DNA of 5,117 nucleotides from Candidatus Sulfotelmatobacter sp. (lineage in GTDB: Bacteria > Acidobacteriota > Terriglobia > Terriglobales > Acidobacteriaceae). Below, in pieces: positions 1 through 5,117 of this stretch (positions within the stretch are counted from its first letter, which is position 1; every line of letters starts with the position of its first letter). The stretch spans positions 1 through 5,117 of the forward strand of contig JASIEN010000431.1 in the NCBI GenBank assembly GCA_030045935.1. The letters run 5' to 3'. Under the pieces are notes generated by a model, which searched no databases, had not been told where the DNA came from, and saw only the letters and a list, made by a program, of their open reading frames with translations. A program made the translations under genes and the position numbers.

Positions 1-11
1 GCGGACGTGAA

Positions 12-833
12 ATGACGTTGAGCTTTCCGCCGTTTACGCCGGCGGTGATCTGGCTGCTGGGGATCAATACTGCAATTTATCTGCTGCTCGCGGCTTTCGG
101 CTCCCGCGAAGTGGTGGAATGGGTCTATGCCTATCTCGGCCTCGTTCCCAACACCGTCGTCTTTCACTTTGCTATCTGGCAGATCATCACCTACAGCTTT
201 GTTCATCTCAACTTCTGGCATTGGTTCGGCAACATGCTCGGCATCTGGATGTTCGGGGCGAGTTTTGAAAGCTCCTGGGGAAGTCGCCGTTTTCTGGAAC
301 TGTTTTTCTCTGGAGTGGTCGGAGCGGCGCTCACCACTATCGTTTTTGCATTCGCTCACATCCTAAGCAATCCTTATACCACCACCATTGGCGCATCTGG
401 CGGCGTCTTCGCCATCCTCATGGCGTTCGGAATGGTCTTCGGCGAGAACGAAATCATGATGATTCCGTTCCCCTTCCTGATCAAAGCGAAATATTTCGTA
501 TTGATCCTCATCGTGGTCACCGTCGCGTTTGCCATCGGCGATAGGGGCGGTGTTGCATACATTGCCCATCTGGGTGGACTGTTCTGGGGCTATTTGTACG
601 TGAAGTTCGCCCCGCGCCGTGGAGCAACAGGTCGATTCTCGCTATCCGAATGGTATTACGGCTTGAACAATTCCTATTACCGCTGGAAGCGCCGCCGCGC
701 CGCCAGAAAATTCGAAGTCTACATGCGCCGCCACGATCGCGACGTCCACTTCGACGAGCACGGCAACTACATCCCGCCAGATGACGGTCCGCGCAAGGGA
801 AATGGCGGCAGCAAATCGGGATGGGTAAATTAA
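12..833 (+). CDS. Rhomboid family intramembrane serine protease
   Basis: Predicted polytopic inner-membrane protease of 273 residues that would cleave membrane proteins within or near their transmembrane helices. The catalytic serine is Ser129 in the GASGG motif (127-131), and the partner histidine is His186 in AHLGG (185-189). The His70-x3-Asn74 pair in HWFGN matches the oxyanion-side histidine and asparagine of GlpG. Hydrophobic segments lie at roughly 11-29, 52-83 (with the HWFGN turn), 96-117, 126-145, 159-176 and 181-199. After the last helix comes a cytosolic, strongly basic and aromatic tail (about 201-273) ending in a Gly/Ser/Lys-rich stretch; I recognise no domain in it. The ATG has only a weak purine stretch upstream, and the frame is open back to the window edge, so an earlier start cannot be excluded, although residue 4 onward looks like a normal rhomboid N-terminus. 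The substrate is unknown. The gene converges with the hydrolase gene. Confidence 0.93.
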   Translation: MTLSFPPFTPAVIWLLGINTAIYLLLAAFGSREVVEWVYAYLGLVPNTVVFHFAIWQIITYSFVHLNFWHWFGNMLGIWMFGASFESSWGSRRFLELFFSGVVGAALTTIVFAFAHILSNPYTTTIGASGGVFAILMAFGMVFGENEIMMIPFPFLIKAKYFVLILIVVTVAFAIGDRGGVAYIAHLGGLFWGYLYVKFAPRRGATGRFSLSEWYYGLNNSYYRWKRRRAARKFEVYMRRHDRDVHFDEHGNYIPPDDGPRKGNGGSKSGWVN

Positions 834-845
834 AGTTCGGTTAGG

Positions 846-1532
846 TCAATCCACGAAAAACTTTTGAAACTCCGCCAACAATGTGGCCGGCAAATCATCC
901 CGCCGCGACTTGCCTTTGAAGCCCAGATCGTGCCCGACGCCATCCACGGTCAGCAGTTTGGTCTTCCCCGGAATTAACTTCATCGCCTGCTCGATTTCCA
1001 CAATGGTCGCGAAGGGATCGCGCGTGCCTTCCACAAACAGCGTCGGCGTGTGCAGATGAAACAAGTGCTGGGTTCTAAGTTGATCAGGTTTTCCCGGAGG
1101 GTGGAGCGGATACGACAGCAGGATCAAACCAGCAGCCAACGAAGTAGCACCTTCGGATGGTTCGGCGCAAAGAATACTAGCCTGCCGCCCACCATAAGAC
1201 AGTCCGCCAATAAACATGCGCCCGCGAGTCAGGCCCTTCATCGCCGACAACGCATTCCGCAGGCCGGCGCGATCACGCTTGCCATCGTGCGATCCGGGCG
1301 GCCCGTAAGGACGATCCTGCCGGTATGGCAGATCGCACCGCAGCACGATAAGTCCGGCCGCACAGAACGCGTCAGCCAGCGCCATCAGAAGAGGCGCATT
1401 GCAATTTCCGCTGGCACCGTGCGTCAGAACCAATCCATCCCCGTTGCCATGCGCCGGCCGATGCAACCGCCCGCGCACAAAAGGATCGACGGTGATGTCT
1501 GTGAATACTTCGGGAGTAGCGCAGTTAGCCAT
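846..1532 (-). CDS. Alpha/beta hydrolase, Tex30/KANL3-like (COG3571 type)
   Basis: Predicted soluble alpha/beta-hydrolase of 228 residues, a normal length for this compact family without a large lid domain. The sequence shows an HGASGN oxyanion-type turn near residues 38-43, a nucleophile elbow GLSYGG (110-115, Ser112), a probable acid Asp172 in VEGTRDPF, and a histidine at 201 in GVGHDL, so the Ser-Asp-His triad is complete and in order. The THGASG...N turn with PLL, and the LRCDLPYR segment (64-71), resemble the Tex30/dienelactone-hydrolase-related group, most of which have no known substrate. No signal peptide is seen. The start is the first ATG of the frame but has no clear Shine-Dalgarno. 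The gene is last in the leftward run, 97 bases after the ABM gene, and may be read through from it. The hydrolase fold is secure; the substrate is not predictable. Confidence 0.86.
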   Translation of the reverse strand: MANCATPEVFTDITVDPFVRGRLHRPAHGNGDGLVLTHGASGNCNAPLLMALADAFCAAGLIVLRCDLPYRQDRPYGPPGSHDGKRDRAGLRNALSAMKGLTRGRMFIGGLSYGGRQASILCAEPSEGATSLAAGLILLSYPLHPPGKPDQLRTQHLFHLHTPTLFVEGTRDPFATIVEIEQAMKLIPGKTKLLTVDGVGHDLGFKGKSRRDDLPATLLAEFQKFFVD

Positions 1533-1632
1533 GAACTTCGGAGTTTCTCAAGGGGAAGGTCTTCACTTTAACGTTTTCACATCAGCATCTCATATCGGCC
1601 AGCAAGCCGAGACTCAGGATCCCGCTCTGCGG

Positions 1633-1926
1633 CTAAGACAGCTCAAGAGTCGACAACTTCTCATACACTTTTATCGTTCGAATCTCGTTTCCCAGTTTCG
1701 CCCAGCATCGCAGCAACTCCGGATCCTCCATCGCCGTCTGCCGCGCCTCTTCCGACGTCCAGTACCGCAGCAGCACATATTCCGAATCGCGGGTACGATA
1801 AAGATGATCGTGACCATAATTCCTGCTCTCGATCAGTCCGCTGATCTCGCGGAGCGTATCGAGCGATGCGGCCTCCTTTTCCGCCAGGGGCCGCCACATT
1901 GCGATAGAGAGAAATTCCTGAGACAT
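1633..1926 (-). CDS. ABM-like (antibiotic biosynthesis monooxygenase) dimeric alpha/beta-barrel protein
   Basis: Small protein of 97 residues, a typical length for single-domain ABM or stress-responsive alpha/beta-barrel proteins, which usually work as homodimers. The order fits the ferredoxin-like fold: strand 1 EFLSIAMWRP (4-13), a helix around 15-33, a strand around HLYRT (41-45), strand YVLLRYW (50-56), a helix beginning TSEEARQTA (57-65), and a final strand IRTIKVYEKL (82-91). The pattern of an aromatic strand, Trp56 and then Ser-Glu-Glu-Ala is characteristic of ABM proteins. Members include cofactor-free quinone-forming monooxygenases, heme-degrading enzymes and many proteins without known activity. 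I cannot assign a substrate, and no heme-degradation signature is evident. The start at 1926 keeps the whole first strand; the next Met (residue 10) would destroy it. No Shine-Dalgarno precedes the ATG; a TATAAT sits there instead. The stop of pyruvate kinase lies 22 bases upstream. Confidence 0.75.
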   Translation of the reverse strand: MSQEFLSIAMWRPLAEKEAASLDTLREISGLIESRNYGHDHLYRTRDSEYVLLRYWTSEEARQTAMEDPELLRCWAKLGNEIRTIKVYEKLSTLELS

Positions 1927-1933
1927 TGCTGCG

Positions 1934-1939
1934 ATTATA
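1934..1939 (-). promoter_or_regulatory. Possible -10 element (TATAAT) directly before the ABM gene
   Basis: A perfect TATAAT on the minus strand lies in the 22-base gap between pyruvate kinase and the ABM gene, 7 bases before the ATG. Transcription from it would begin at or next to the A of the start codon, giving a leaderless mRNA, which would fit the lack of a Shine-Dalgarno here. There is no TTGACA-like element 16-18 bases upstream and no TGn extension, so the call rests on the hexamer and its position only. A chance match is possible. Confidence 0.3.
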
Positions 1940-1948
1940 GCCTCTGTT

Positions 1949-3478
1949 TCAAACGCGGCGGGCTTGGGTCCGGCGCCAGCCAGCCTCGCCTTTTCCCGAT
2001 GTCACCGTGTGCAGGCGCATGAAGTTGGTCGAACCGGAAGCCTGGCGCGTTCCGGCCACTACTCCCAGCACGTCGCCGTTATGAATGAGTCCGCGGCTGA
2101 GCAGTTGCTGTTCCGCCTCACTAACCATCTGTTCGGCGGAAAGCGCCGCTCGAGATTTCATGGGGTGTACGCCCCAATACAGATTCGTGCGCTGTGCCAC
2201 TTTCGCATCTGGAGTAAAAGCATAAATCGAAGCCTGCGGCCTGTACTTGGAAATCATGCGCGCCGTGTTGCCGGTTTCAGTAAAAACCGCGATCGCTCCC
2301 ATCGGCAGGTCTTCGGCGGCATGGGCGATGGACTCGCATATGGTTTCGGCGATGGAAAGCGCGTGTCGGTCACGGCGGCGGCGCTGGGTAAATTCCTTCA
2401 TGTTGCACTCAGCCTCCAGCACGATGCGTGCCATCATGGCTACCGCCTCCCGCGGATAGTGTCCGCTCGCAGTTTCGGCCGAGAGCATGACCGCATCCGT
2501 TCCATCAAAAATTGCGTTCGCCACATCGCTGGCCTCGGCGCGCGTGGGACGCGGATTCTCGATCATCGACTCCAGCATCTGCGTAGCCGTAATCACAGGC
2601 TTGCGCCATTGCGCGGCGCGATGAATGACATGCTTCTGAATGACTGGAACTTTCTCAGGTGCCATCTCCACACCCAGATCGCCGCGGGCGACCATAACTC
2701 CGTCGGCGGCTTCGAGGATCTCTTCCAGATGGTCGATGGCCTGCGGTTTCTCGAGTTTTGCGATCAAAGGCACGTCAGCGCCGCAATCGCTCACGATTTT
2801 CCGCACCATGTTCACATCGGACGCCGAGCGAACGAAAGAAAGCGCGACCGCGTCCACTCCATGCTTCAGTCCGAACTCAAGGTCCTTGCCATCTTTTTCC
2901 GTCAGTGCAGGTATTGACAGTGCCGTACCCGGCAGATTAATTCCCTGATGCTCGCCCAGCATTCCACCGTTCACAACTTCGCAAACCACATCTTTGCCGC
3001 GCACTGCCTTGACCCGCAATTCGATCAGCCCGTCGCGCAGGAGGATTCTCGCACCGGACACCACTTCGCTCGCGAGATCGGGAAATGTAGTTGAAATTCG
3101 ACTGGAAGTTCCGGGGACATCCCGCGGCGTGATGATGACGGCCGATCCACTCTTAAGTTCGATCGGTTGGTGACCTTTCAGCCGCCCAGTGCGGATTTTG
3201 GGGCCTTGCAGGTCCTGAAGAATGCAGACCGAACGATTTTCTTTTTCCGCGGCCCGGCGAAGGCGCTCGATGTTGCGTGCATGTTCTTCATGCGTTCCGT
3301 GGGAAAAATTCAGCCGGGCGACGTCCATCCCGAGGCGTAGCAGATCGCGCATCGCAGCTTCGGAATGCGAGGCCGGGCCGATGGTGCATATGATTTTGGC
3401 GCGGCGGAAGGTGGAGACCACGGGCAGCGCACCGTTTTGGAAGGTCTCGGTCGCAGCTTTTGACTTGCCGGCCTTCAA
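1949..3478 (-). CDS. pyk: Pyruvate kinase
   Basis: Catalyses phosphoenolpyruvate + ADP to pyruvate + ATP, the last step of glycolysis, in the cytosol. At 509 residues it is slightly longer than the usual 470-480, owing to about 24 extra N-terminal and 15 C-terminal residues. Domain order: barrel A starts at RRAKIICTIGPAS (25-37); lid domain B covers about 95-190; barrel A resumes to about 360; the C-domain covers about 372-493. Key residues seen: Arg55, Asn57 and Ser59 in ARLNFSHG; Asp89 in QDLQGPKIRTG; catalytic Lys241 and metal ligand Glu243 in IAKLEKP; metal ligand Asp267 in ARGDLGVE; Thr299 in TATQMLESM; and the dimer-contact motif DAVMLSAETASG (328-339). Position 94 is Lys where potassium-dependent enzymes have Glu. 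The start codon is TTG, chosen because GAGGAG lies 6 bases upstream and an in-frame TAA lies 4-6 bases upstream. The gene follows yihY by 61 bases and could be co-transcribed with it. Confidence 0.98.
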   Translation of the reverse strand: MKAGKSKAATETFQNGALPVVSTFRRAKIICTIGPASHSEAAMRDLLRLGMDVARLNFSHGTHEEHARNIERLRRAAEKENRSVCILQDLQGPKIRTGRLKGHQPIELKSGSAVIITPRDVPGTSSRISTTFPDLASEVVSGARILLRDGLIELRVKAVRGKDVVCEVVNGGMLGEHQGINLPGTALSIPALTEKDGKDLEFGLKHGVDAVALSFVRSASDVNMVRKIVSDCGADVPLIAKLEKPQAIDHLEEILEAADGVMVARGDLGVEMAPEKVPVIQKHVIHRAAQWRKPVITATQMLESMIENPRPTRAEASDVANAIFDGTDAVMLSAETASGHYPREAVAMMARIVLEAECNMKEFTQRRRRDRHALSIAETICESIAHAAEDLPMGAIAVFTETGNTARMISKYRPQASIYAFTPDAKVAQRTNLYWGVHPMKSRAALSAEQMVSEAEQQLLSRGLIHNGDVLGVVAGTRQASGSTNFMRLHTVTSGKGEAGWRRTQARRV

Positions 3479-3484
3479 TTCTTA

Positions 3485-3490
3485 CTCCTC
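3485..3490 (-). promoter_or_regulatory. Shine-Dalgarno (GAGGAG) that fixes the TTG start of pyk
   Basis: GAGGAG on the minus strand is separated by 6 bases from the TTG at 3478-3476. An in-frame TAA two codons before the TTG rules out an upstream start, and no ATG lies nearby in this frame. A second run, GAGGAGGAG, lies further upstream at 3519-3511 without a usable start after it. Bases CTCG-CTAT-CGAG can form a small 4-bp hairpin touching the first bases of this Shine-Dalgarno; it is too weak for me to call regulation. Confidence 0.8.
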
Positions 3491-3539
3491 GATAGCGAGT
3501 CGCGAACCGTCTCCTCCTCGCAGACGTCGGAATGGCTGC

Positions 3540-4502
3540 CTAGTCCGCCGCCTTCGGCCCGTTGACTGCGATCAGTTCCTTTCCCAGCATGGCCCGCGGG
3601 AATAGCATGGCGTTGAACTCCGCCCCGACCAGAATGACCAGGGAGATCATATACATCCACACCAGCAGCGCGATGGCCGCCCCCAGCGAGCCGTAAATGA
3701 TGCTGTAGTCGGCGTAATGGCGAAGATACCAGCCGAACAGCAATGTAGCGGAAAACCAGAGGCCGGTAGCGAGGGCTGCTCCGGGAACCACGCTGTGCCA
3801 GGGCTTCGTCCGCGGAACGGCATTATGGTAGATGAGCGAAATGACGGCGATGCTGGTGAGAATGGCGATGATCCAGCGGATCACATTCCACATGAGCAGA
3901 ATATAAGGACTGAATTCGCGGTCGGTGTAAAACAATATGTCGCTTTCAATCTTGCTGCCGAAAGCCACCATCAGCGTCGCAAAAGTCATCGGCAACAGAG
4001 CAAAAATCACCAGCCCGAATGCGATCAACCGTTCCTTTACCAGCCCCCAGACTTTTGGCAACTCGTAGCAACGTCGGAATCCCTCCATCCACGAAACCAT
4101 GACTCCGGAGGCAGTCCACAGCGTAATCAGCGAAGCCGTCACCAGCATTCCAAATGGCCGTTGCCCTGCGGTGCGCAGGAAACTTAGCGCAGTAGCGGTC
4201 CCGGTGGGCAGAATGCGCGACAAGGCATACGTGATCTCGCGGATCAAAGGCGCGCCCTTCTGCCATGTTGCCAGAACAGAACCAACCACCAGCAGTGCGG
4301 GGAAGAAAGTCAGAATCGAAGAGTAGGCCGATGCCTTGGCGATAGAAAAGGCGTCGTGCTGGAACGCACGCCAGAAGGCTAGCCGCAATAGGCGCAGAAA
4401 GCGCAGCATCAGTGGCTTTAGCTTAGGGCGCGAAACGGCGGGTTGCAACGAGGGAAGTGGGAAGGGTTCCCTGCTCGCCAATCGTTGTGGGTTTGCGGAC
4501 AT
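3540..4502 (-). CDS. YihY/virulence factor BrkB family membrane protein
   Basis: Predicted inner-membrane protein of 320 residues with about six transmembrane helices, at roughly 58-80, 117-137, 157-181, 202-225, 238-259 and 272-295. Two stretches identify the YihY/BrkB family (formerly, and wrongly, called ribonuclease BN): the first helix KASAYSSILTFFPALLVVGS (56-75), and the last helix beginning GSLGAAIALLVWMY (271-284) and ending in the conserved GAEFNA (293-298). The biochemical role of the family is not established; transport or envelope functions have been proposed, and it is not a nuclease. The first 31 residues are polar and proline-rich, without family features. An in-frame TAA ends 3 bases before the chosen ATG, so no earlier start is possible. 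Met32 at 4409 is an alternative that would keep the whole conserved core. Neither start has a good Shine-Dalgarno. The gene is the first of the leftward run after the rpoC terminator. Confidence 0.92.
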   Translation of the reverse strand: MSANPQRLASREPFPLPSLQPAVSRPKLKPLMLRFLRLLRLAFWRAFQHDAFSIAKASAYSSILTFFPALLVVGSVLATWQKGAPLIREITYALSRILPTGTATALSFLRTAGQRPFGMLVTASLITLWTASGVMVSWMEGFRRCYELPKVWGLVKERLIAFGLVIFALLPMTFATLMVAFGSKIESDILFYTDREFSPYILLMWNVIRWIIAILTSIAVISLIYHNAVPRTKPWHSVVPGAALATGLWFSATLLFGWYLRHYADYSIIYGSLGAAIALLVWMYMISLVILVGAEFNAMLFPRAMLGKELIAVNGPKAAD

Positions 4503-4508
4503 TGCTTA

Positions 4509-4538
4509 CGTTGTTGTCATTCCCGTTGTTGTCATTCC
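4509..4538. repeat. Perfect 15-bp tandem duplication
   Basis: The unit CGTTGTTGTCATTCC (plus strand) occurs twice with no gap, at 4509-4523 and 4524-4538. It lies just upstream of the yihY start, in what would be its 5' leader or promoter region. On the minus strand it reads GGAATGACAACAACG twice. The unit is a multiple of three, so it does not shift any frame running through it. Function is unknown; it may be a short dispersed intergenic repeat or a polymerase-slippage duplication. Confidence 0.9.
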
Positions 4539-4651
4539 AGTCGAGGTCGCCATTCGCGATGCAAAATGCCGACTCGACAACGGATGTTCACGCTGCCACT
4601 GCACAGCGAAGGGGCACACCTCGTACGAACTGCGCTGTTCCCATCGCATGC

Positions 4652-4681
4652 AAAAATGGGGGCGACCAAGGCCGCCCCCAT
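4652..4681 (-). terminator. Intrinsic terminator of rpoC
   Basis: Downstream of the rpoC stop on the minus strand, ATGGGGGCG (4681-4673) pairs perfectly with CGCCCCCAT (4664-4656), a 9-bp GC-rich stem with an 8-base loop. The stem is followed by a run of T (4656-4652, five T including the last stem base). It begins 16 bases after the TAA. Stem, loop and T-run all match Rho-independent termination. It should end the rpoC transcript and separate it from yihY. On the plus strand there is no following T-run, so it works in one direction only. Confidence 0.88.
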
Positions 4682-4697
4682 CGTTATTGTAGCGCGT

Positions 4698-5117
4698 TTA
4701 CTCCGCTGCCAGTTCCTCGGTTTCGCCCTCGTGACGCATCATTTCGAGAGCGCGTTCGGCCTCTTCGTAGGCAGCCGAAACCTCGGCCTGCACCTTGGCT
4801 GCGGCCTCTTCCATTTCTGGCGAGAGGCGCACGTTGCGGTAATACTCCATGCCGGTGCCGGCGGGGATCAACCGTCCGACGATCACGTTCTCTTTCAGAC
4901 CGCGCAGGTGATCGACCTTGCCGTTGATGCTGGCCTCGGTGAGCACACGCGTGGTCTCCTGGAACGACGCCGCCGTAATGAAAGAATCGGTCGAAAGCGA
5001 TGCCTTGGTGATACCCAGGAGCAGCGGCCGTCCCGTGGCTGGTTTGCCGCCTTCCTTGATCACCCGTTCGTTCTCCTCGCGGAAGCGGAACTTATCGATC
5101 GTTTCGTCCAGCAGTAG
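4698..5117 (-). CDS. rpoC: DNA-directed RNA polymerase beta' subunit, C-terminal end (partial)
   Basis: Last 139 codons of the RNA polymerase beta' subunit; the 5' part lies beyond the right edge of the window. The frame is open to base 5117, where it reads LLLDETIDKFRFREEN, so a GTG at 5063 is internal and not a start. The conserved C-terminal block of beta' is plain: ATGRPLLLGITKASL, then the signature SFITAASFQETTRVLTEASI, then GKVDHLRGLKENVIVGRLIPAGTG, which in the enzyme form part of the active-site cleft, the jaw/clamp base and the omega-binding region. After this comes an acidic, Ala/Glu-rich helical tail of roughly 45 residues ending ELAAE, typical of many bacterial beta' proteins. 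The gene ends in TAA followed by a strong terminator. The rest of the rpoBC unit is expected to the right. Confidence 0.97.
   Translation of the reverse strand, partial: LLLDETIDKFRFREENERVIKEGGKPATGRPLLLGITKASLSTDSFITAASFQETTRVLTEASINGKVDHLRGLKENVIVGRLIPAGTGMEYYRNVRLSPEMEEAAAKVQAEVSAAYEEAERALEMMRHEGETEELAAE

Noticed and set aside
1605..1634. AGCCG...CGGCT inverted repeat after the ABM gene as a terminator
   Set aside because: Only 5 bp of stem around a 20-base loop, overlapping the ABM stop codon, with no T-run after it.
1050..2022. Plus-strand open frames of 173 and 207 codons opposite the hydrolase and ABM genes
   Set aside because: Both cross two minus-strand genes with recognisable families and show no domain, motif or start signal of their own.
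1964..2917. 317-codon plus-strand open frame opposite pyruvate kinase
   Set aside because: It lies entirely antisense to a clear pyk gene; its product is rich in Arg/His/Ser without any recognisable motif, as expected for a shadow frame.
4540..4590. TTGTCG ... GCGAAT as a promoter for yihY, and a 6-bp GTCGAG/CTCGAC inverted repeat as an operator
   Set aside because: The -10 match is poor and the inverted repeat is too short to stand out in this spacer; no supportable promoter was found.
4698..5063. A separate 121-aa gene starting at GTG 5063
   Set aside because: The frame continues without a stop to the window edge and encodes conserved RpoC sequence, so the GTG is an internal valine codon.
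4443..5117. 224-codon plus-strand frame across the spacer and rpoC
   Set aside because: Antisense to the highly conserved RpoC C-terminus and running through its terminator hairpin; low-complexity His/Arg-rich product.

Overview
The window looks like chromosomal DNA of a moderately GC-rich bacterium, most likely an Acidobacteriota (Terriglobia/Koribacter-like) member. That guess rests on the style of the RpoC C-terminus, the pyruvate kinase and the rhomboid tail, and it is inference, not a database result. I see no transposase, integrase, phage gene, CRISPR array, tRNA or rRNA. Nearly everything is housekeeping or conserved accessory sequence.

Layout from left to right: a rhomboid intramembrane serine protease gene on the + strand (12-833) meets a leftward block tail to tail, with 12 bases between them. 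In transcription order from the right edge, the leftward block is: (1) the last 139 codons of rpoC, cut by the window edge, followed by a strong intrinsic terminator; (2) a spacer of about 195 bases that carries the terminator and a perfect 15-bp tandem duplication; (3) a YihY/BrkB-type six-helix membrane protein; (4) pyruvate kinase, with a TTG start and a strong Shine-Dalgarno; (5) a 97-aa antibiotic-biosynthesis-monooxygenase-like (ABM) dimeric alpha/beta-barrel protein; (6) a 228-aa alpha/beta hydrolase of the Tex30/COG3571 type.

The terminator isolates the rpoC unit, so yihY-pyk-abm-hydrolase is a separate leftward run with gaps of 61, 22 and 97 bases. These could be co-transcribed from upstream of yihY. 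A perfect TATAAT directly before the ABM start suggests a possible internal start of transcription. The products do not form an obvious pathway: glycolysis, membrane, putative small-molecule oxidation and hydrolysis. Shared function should not be assumed.

I found no convincing undescribed system. The points most worth a second look are the possible leaderless promoter of the ABM gene, the 15-bp duplication with an upstream reading frame ending 3 bases before yihY, and a pyruvate kinase carrying the lysine associated with potassium independence.
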